DNA from: Spirometra erinaceieuropaei
Taxonomy: Eukaryota; Platyhelminthes; Cestoda; Diphyllobothriidea; Diphyllobothriidae
Length of the DNA: 64,000 bases
Assembly (NCBI GenBank): GCA_902702965.1
Contig: CACRXP010000183.1
Location: forward strand, 80,487 to 144,486
Direction: 5' to 3'
Shown: positions 58,925 through 64,000 of the stretch, piece after piece
Position numbering within the stretch: position 1 is the first letter of the stretch
Layout: every line of letters begins with the position of its first letter
The notes under the pieces: generated by a model
What the model was told of the DNA's origin: nothing
Databases searched by the model: none
Seen by the model: the letters and a program-made list of their open reading frames with translations, nothing else
Translations under genes and position numbers: made by a program

Positions 58925-60559
58925 CTGAAAGGGGGGATGATAGTAGATTATAGACAATTCTCTAATCATATGGGACATGAGCCAACGATTTCCCTGCGCG
59001 CCTCTATTAGAAAAGCTTTATTAGGAGGATGCTGAACTTATTAGCGGGGAAAATAATTAGAAGTCGATTTCCGCACGACAGCATTTCAGCCTTTTAATGA
59101 ACATATTCTCAACCGCCCGCGTAAATAACACTCCGAATTCAATAACTACGTAAGTAGTGTATTTTTTCCATCTAGTTTTCGATGTCTGTACAAACCGAAT
59201 AGCATTTCACAGAAATAATGTCCAGGACATAATTGCTTGCACTCATGTCTAGAAAACTGCACCTTTTTCAAATATTGTTTTTGAAATAAAGGTGTATTTC
59301 GGTTTTTAAAAAACTTGCAATTATGAAGATGTTTCCGGCGCTTACAAGAATAATCATGCAGGCTCTAGCCTACCACCTTTTTGTCCCTCGGACGCAAGCA
59401 CGGCCGTTGTAGGTGTGTAGTACTCCAGCAACCTACTCACTCCCAGACTTCAAAGCTGTCAATAGCGCGGGTTCAACAATCCAGCCGATTGCTTCAAGCG
59501 ACTCCACAAAAGACGTAAATACGAGTCCAGATGGCCATCGCTGTTCATGTATCAGGTAATATAACATGTTCATTCCTCATTACACCCAAGTTATTCAACT
59601 TTACTGTAAACGCACCTATTATCGTGCCAAAATATACCATCCTGACATGTCGACTTGCTGGAACACCTGATCTCCCGGACCGCTCGAACACAAGGTGACT
59701 ATCCTTCCGCGTATGTAGCACGCCTCAGATTGTACAACAGGTCTCTTGTTATGCTCTCGTAAGGCAACATAAGCAGCAGGGCAAAAATATGCATGAGCGT
59801 GACTTGACACTGTTATTACATACCCAAGCAACTAAAGGAGGCATACACGGTTACACAAAAATAGACCCTCACAGTGAATGCAATGACCAGGTAATCGGTT
59901 GCCTCGATTGTCCAATGTACTCCGAAAGTATATCTGACCCTGCATTAGGGCCAAGTGGGTACACCGCCTCCGCGATTATCAAACAAGTCTACCGCTGGAC
60001 CTGCCTAAGATGGTGGGTCAAATCTTTGTCGGCCGGCGGAACTGAGCGACCCACTGCCTTTTTTCCACGCCTTGAAGCACCAAGGTTATTCACCCTCCCT
60101 AGGAACATTCATAACACCGCTGACCTAGTTGTCTGGTTGATTCCAACACGGGTACACACGCATGCCAAGACAACCATCGTCAGCCCTGTCTCGCATGATG
60201 CAACATACCACTCGAACACAAGACCATTGCACTCGCTCTTGTATGCCAGTAGATTAGCCAACAATATAGTTTCCCTACGCCAGGCATGACTTATCCCAGT
60301 CATCACAGGGCCTGGCCGCGCTAGCGCCTACCCAAACAGCCCGGCCTTGATCCTGAAGTGAGCACCGTCTCCGTCAGCTCCGTAAAATAACGACGAAGTT
60401 ATGCAAAGAAGACAGCACTAACGACCGGACCGAAGTATAGGTTTTCATGGAGCTGTTCTAAGAAGTTGACGGCGCTCAAAGAAATTATCCACGTATTTGC
60501 CAAGTGGTAGATAATATATAGTGTGTAAGTTCCTTCGAAGTGTGGATGGGGAGTTCACT
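58925..60559. other. RBM34 upstream intron or flank, no recognised feature
   Basis: Includes a 166-codon plus frame (59789-60289) without a recognised domain and a minus frame at 60445-60690 that belongs to the inverted repeat. The missing first RBM34 exon is not visible here. Confidence 0.35.
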
Positions 60560-61104
60560 ACCGACAACTCACCCAGGCTGGGGCTCATTCTCAACTGAGA
60601 TAACAAGCCAGTTAGCACCTTCACTCCGCTGAAGCGGTTTCGTGTCTCACTATTATCCGAAAGAAAGTGCTGAGGCAAAAATAACAGCAAAGCCGCCAGA
60701 AAGGCAGCAGATGCGTTGAAATAAGCAGGTAGATACTATGGCTCTGATTTCATGCGAAGATAGGACAAACACTGGGAGATGGGATCGTTCATGATGACTA
60801 TGGATCAACCATCCTTGTGTCCGTGTACAAGAACGAAATAAAACGACGTGCGACTACGATCGCATCCTTTCAGCGTGACTACCCTCGGGGGCTAATTGAG
60901 TTATCTAGTGTGCTGCCAGGTACTCGCGATATCACGGTCATACCACCGCTCAACTACCGCGAGGGTTTTGGTCCATAATAAGCTCTCTCAGTCGTTTGGC
61001 AGAGTTGCATAGGACTTAACTACTCAATTGACTGGGTCCCCCAAATGGTTCTGCGTGATCTTAACGGCGTTAGATTAACACCAGAACACTGGCTAATCGA
61101 TCTC
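60560..61104. repeat. Inverted duplication, right arm, ending at the gap
   Basis: Reverse complement of 56821-57366. Ends exactly where the run of Ns begins, so its true end is unknown. Confidence 0.92.
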
Positions 61105-61300
61105 NNNNNNNNNNNNNNNNNNNNNNNNNNNNNNNNNNNNNNNNNNNNNNNNNNNNNNNNNNNNNNNNNNNNNNNNNNNNNNNNNNNNNNNNNNNNNNNN
61201 NNNNNNNNNNNNNNNNNNNNNNNNNNNNNNNNNNNNNNNNNNNNNNNNNNNNNNNNNNNNNNNNNNNNNNNNNNNNNNNNNNNNNNNNNNNNNNNNNNNN
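61105..61300. other. Assembly gap (196 Ns)
   Basis: Run of N. Sequence on its left matches 56821 onward (inverted) and on its right 54335 onward (direct), so the gap hides a junction between two copies of the same repeat block. Confidence 0.99.
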
Positions 61301-61555
61301 TGTGTTCGCGGTTAGGAATCTTAGCCTCTGGAATAGCCAACTCGCAAGCCCGTATATGGGTGTGCCTCGGAGTGAGACGATTGGTCGGAGGGGAATACCT
61401 GGCTTGTGTGTCCTTAGAAGACCGTAGAACTACGTCATAGCTGCTTCTGTGGGCTTTGTAATATACCAGTCTTTGGTGGTGACCTTGTCCTTCTTTAGTC
61501 GAGCCAGAATTCTGTTAACCTTCGTCAGTAGCGAATTTAGACTGGCCACAAATTA
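61301..61555 (-). pseudogene. Penelope-like RT fragment, duplicate copy
   Basis: Duplicate of 54335-54589; minus frames still hold the 'AIPEAKIPNREH' and LARLKKDKVTTKD-type readings. Truncated by the gap. Confidence 0.75.
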
Positions 61556-62595
61556 GACAGCAATGGGATAAACGCATGCTTGCCAGGGGGTGACAACTAG
61601 GTTCCTTTATCTCATATCCTATATGAAGCACACTTGATTTTTTTGGTCAATGTTTCGTGCATTTTAGCAAATAGGAAATATCTGTCAAGAACGAGTCTTC
61701 TTCGTCTTCGAGACGCAGAATCAGTGTCTGGATCATATTTTACCGACCTTGAAAAGTCACATGAGTGGACACTGGTACCAATACACTAATAAAAAATAAC
61801 TAAGGCCCAAACTGATACTGGTAGGATTTCCACGAGGTGACACGAAACAAAGCTAAGAGAGCAGAGAACGAGAGAGAGAGGGAGAGGGAAAGGGGGGCAC
61901 ACTATGCAAGTCCTATGTATTCCCCTGACCTTGGGCTCTACCTCTGAAATGCCCTTTTGGGGATTATATAGCCCTAATCGACCCGAAGGTGGACTTCCCC
62001 AACCTGCCTTGATTGCAGAGAGGAAAAAGGCCTGGAGCGGTCGGTTGTACCCCAGTCACAGGCCGGCAGCCAAGATGCAAACTTATTTGAACGTTTGACC
62101 CAAAAGTACTCGATGACCAACCGACTTGGGTTGAAAGTCTAAACATTCGACCCGGGGTTGGGTTCTCATTACCTAATGATGGAAAGGGAATCAGAAATGG
62201 CCGTTCCAGTGTTTCTCGCCCTTGGTGGCGACATTTCGCGTGCATAAGAAAGTGTTTGGTTCGTCCAGCATCCCTTCTACAGAAACCTCTGGAAGGCACT
62301 GAGCACCTCAGGGGTATGATAAAAAGGTCAGCATGAAGGGGACGGAATGGCTAGTATAATGGCGCTTGTTGACGTACAAATAATTCCTAAGCCGTACCTG
62401 TGTTCCAATAAGTAGCTCTAGTTGGTGAAAGTCATCAGTTTAAACGGCACTCGGGGTCTACTTTCTTAAATAAACACATGAAGCAGCGTCTGCCGATAGG
62501 GTTCACTATCGAAGACAAAAGTTTCCACGTTTTTCCTAAAGACAGCAAACCTAGACAAAACTGTGTACATGACAAAGGTTACCAGTCAAGCTAAC
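61556..62595. other. Duplicated intronic DNA, no recognised gene
   Basis: Copy of 54590-55629. Nothing beyond what is noted for that stretch. Confidence 0.5.
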
Positions 62596-62840
62596 CTGTT
62601 CCTCATTAACAGAAAAGGGGAGGTTTCCGAGGAAGATGCTTCGGCTAGTTTTGAAGGACGCCTTCTGGCGAGAACAGACGTCAACACGAATGTGCCTTCC
62701 ATTGCCGGACTCGGCAGTCGGTTGATTGCTCTCCGAAACGTCGCCGTCAGACAGCCAGTGCCCGTTGAGCTTCAAAGACGCCGGGATGCCCTGCTTAGAC
62801 GTAAGCACAACGAAGGCAATGAGTGTGTGATTTTCGCCAG
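62596..62840 (-). pseudogene. RBM34: Extra copy of RBM34 exon 55630-55874
   Basis: Same 245-bp length, same acceptor and donor, open frame, and conserved RNP2 box 'RSIFLGNLPFSVNEEQ'. It differs mainly in the linker, reading 'SDGDVSESNQPTAESGN' where the other reads 'SDVDVSERNSAAAESGN'. In the minus-strand gene order it lies before the RRM1 exon at 58.7-58.9 kb, so splicing it in would put half of RRM1 in the wrong place. It is either a relic of the segmental duplication, part of a second gene copy extending beyond the window, or the other haplotype placed in tandem by the assembler. Confidence 0.8.
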
Positions 62841-64000
62841 CTACAACATCAAGAAGACGTTTTCGGACTACATCTGTGATCGAAAGATCAAAACAAACAC
62901 GATGGAAAAGTAGATTATACAGCTCACGTTCACAGGGACTGTACCACTGCGTATATGTGAAGTTCATGAAATAGTAAGCGACACATCTGAACATAAAAAT
63001 CATTTCGGCATTATGATATGCTGATTTTCGGATGCGGACAACCTCACTAGCGTGTACCAACTACGAAAAAGAACATACATATGTCAGACCAAGAATTACC
63101 AGTTTCCCTAAATATTACGGATACCCAAATAAGGGAAATGATACTCTGGAGTGAGTTTGCAGAAAGCGTCAGTATCACTGCCCTTTAGTAGGAGTGGAGA
63201 GAGCAAGCATGAACCGCAAATGACCAGTCACGTTGCCGTGTCAGCGTAAAGAGGATGACTGTTAGTTTGATTGACTAACAGAAGTGAAGAGGCGAGTTCC
63301 AGGAGGTAGGCGCGAAGAGGTAGACACTATAGTTGGAACAAGAGCTTTATTGGCCTAATGTTTTGGATTCTCACTCAAATCCGCCCATCCCTTATCTGGC
63401 TCTGTCTCCGATGATAAATTCGAGTCAGGTTAATAAAGCTCTTGTTCTAGCGATCGTGTCCCCTTCTCCGCGAGTGCGATTGGCACTTAAAATTGCGTCC
63501 TGGCATCACCACCTGGACAAAACGGTCGCGTATCGCAAATGTGCATATGTTCAGGATCCGCCGATATTTGTGCTACTCGGTCAAGTCCATTCGCGCGTGC
63601 TGATGTTGTCACTGGGTAGCTTCAAAGGACAGCAAGAGTGAACAACAAATAATGGGCCACTTTATGTGCAAAAGCAAAACAACTGCCGGATACAAGTCGA
63701 GGGGAAAATGACGGTCCAGTTCTAAAGCCAGGAGTATCATTGTTGTTATCATAGTTTGACCCTACCAGCAGGATGTCGGTAGCAAAATCGAGATCGATTG
63801 GCCAGTGTTCCGGTGTTAATATAACGCCGTTAAGATCACGCAGAACCATTTCGGGACCCAGTCAATTAAGCAGTTAAATCCTATGCAACTCTGCCAAACG
63901 GCTGAGATTATTATGGACAAAAATCTGCGCGGTAGTAGAGCGTACACATGGGATTGTGGCATGCCAAAGCGCAGGCGCACACCACGCCAACAGCCTGCGT
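62841..64000. other. Duplicated DNA to the window end
   Basis: Copy of 55875-56975 up to 63941, including the terminal hairpin region (63330-63475) and RT fragment (63620-63880, minus, 'DLDFATDILLVGS', catalytic box further degraded). The last 59 bases are unrelated and unrecognised. Confidence 0.5.

Larger units (their letters stand above)
61301..63941. repeat. Segmental duplication, right copy
   Basis: Direct repeat of 54335-56975. Carries a Penelope RT piece (61301-61555, minus), the GA-rich patch, an RBM34 exon copy, the terminal hairpin and the RT fragment. Similarity ends near 63941. Confidence 0.93.

Overview
The window looks like nuclear DNA of a parasitic flatworm, most likely a tapeworm of the diphyllobothriid type (Spirometra/Schistocephalus-like). 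The evidence is indirect. Coding exons are short and sit in kilobase-scale introns with GT/AG borders. About a quarter of the sequence is decayed non-LTR (LINE) and Penelope-like retroelement DNA, whose peptides resemble families I recognise from cestode and trematode genomes. There is no prokaryotic gene organisation, and one assembly gap of Ns is present (61105-61300).

Two host genes can be read. On the + strand a phosphatase and actin regulator (Phactr) gene runs from at least 17.6 kb, probably from 4.27 kb, to its stop at 44484. Its exons join in matching phase: 4269-4478 (probable), 17625-18048, 20641-21245, 22279-22340, 22466-22603, 41760-41836 and a 16-nt last exon 44469-44484. They encode three C-terminal RPEL actin-binding repeats and the PP1-binding tail ending in Tyr-His-Arg-Pro. 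The 5' end, with the start codon and any N-terminal RPEL, is not seen. On the - strand, convergent with it, lies an RBM34/Nop12-type nucleolar protein with two RRMs (exons 58924-58689, 55874-55630 and 49828-49361). Its N-terminus is also not seen.

Mobile DNA fills the introns and flanks. LINE family A (endonuclease, RT, C2H2 zinc-finger tail) has a decayed copy on - at about 0.24-3.5 kb, fragments at 24.7-25.0 and 26.7-27.4 kb, and a long decayed + copy at 33-37.9 kb. Its 3' tail recurs alone at about 14, 40.7, 48.7 and 57.5 kb. LINE family B (endonuclease and RT) occupies 27.4-30.2 kb. Penelope-like elements lie at 50.7-51.5 kb (+) and 52.7-54.6 kb (-); the second is internally duplicated. 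A 1.15-kb foldback element with two 369-bp arms lies at 5562-6712. A tRNA-like SINE candidate is at 47.1 kb and a (CAT)n tract of about 100 bp at 22.8 kb.

The right end (54.3-64 kb) is rearranged. The block 54335-56975, including an RBM34 exon, is repeated in direct orientation at 61301-63941, and 56821-57366 is repeated inverted at 60560-61104, right against the gap. This is either a recent segmental duplication or a haplotype/assembly artefact. I found no CRISPR, rRNA, intact tRNA, bacterial-type operon or clearly new defence or biosynthetic system. The remaining stretches hold only short unrecognised ORFs.
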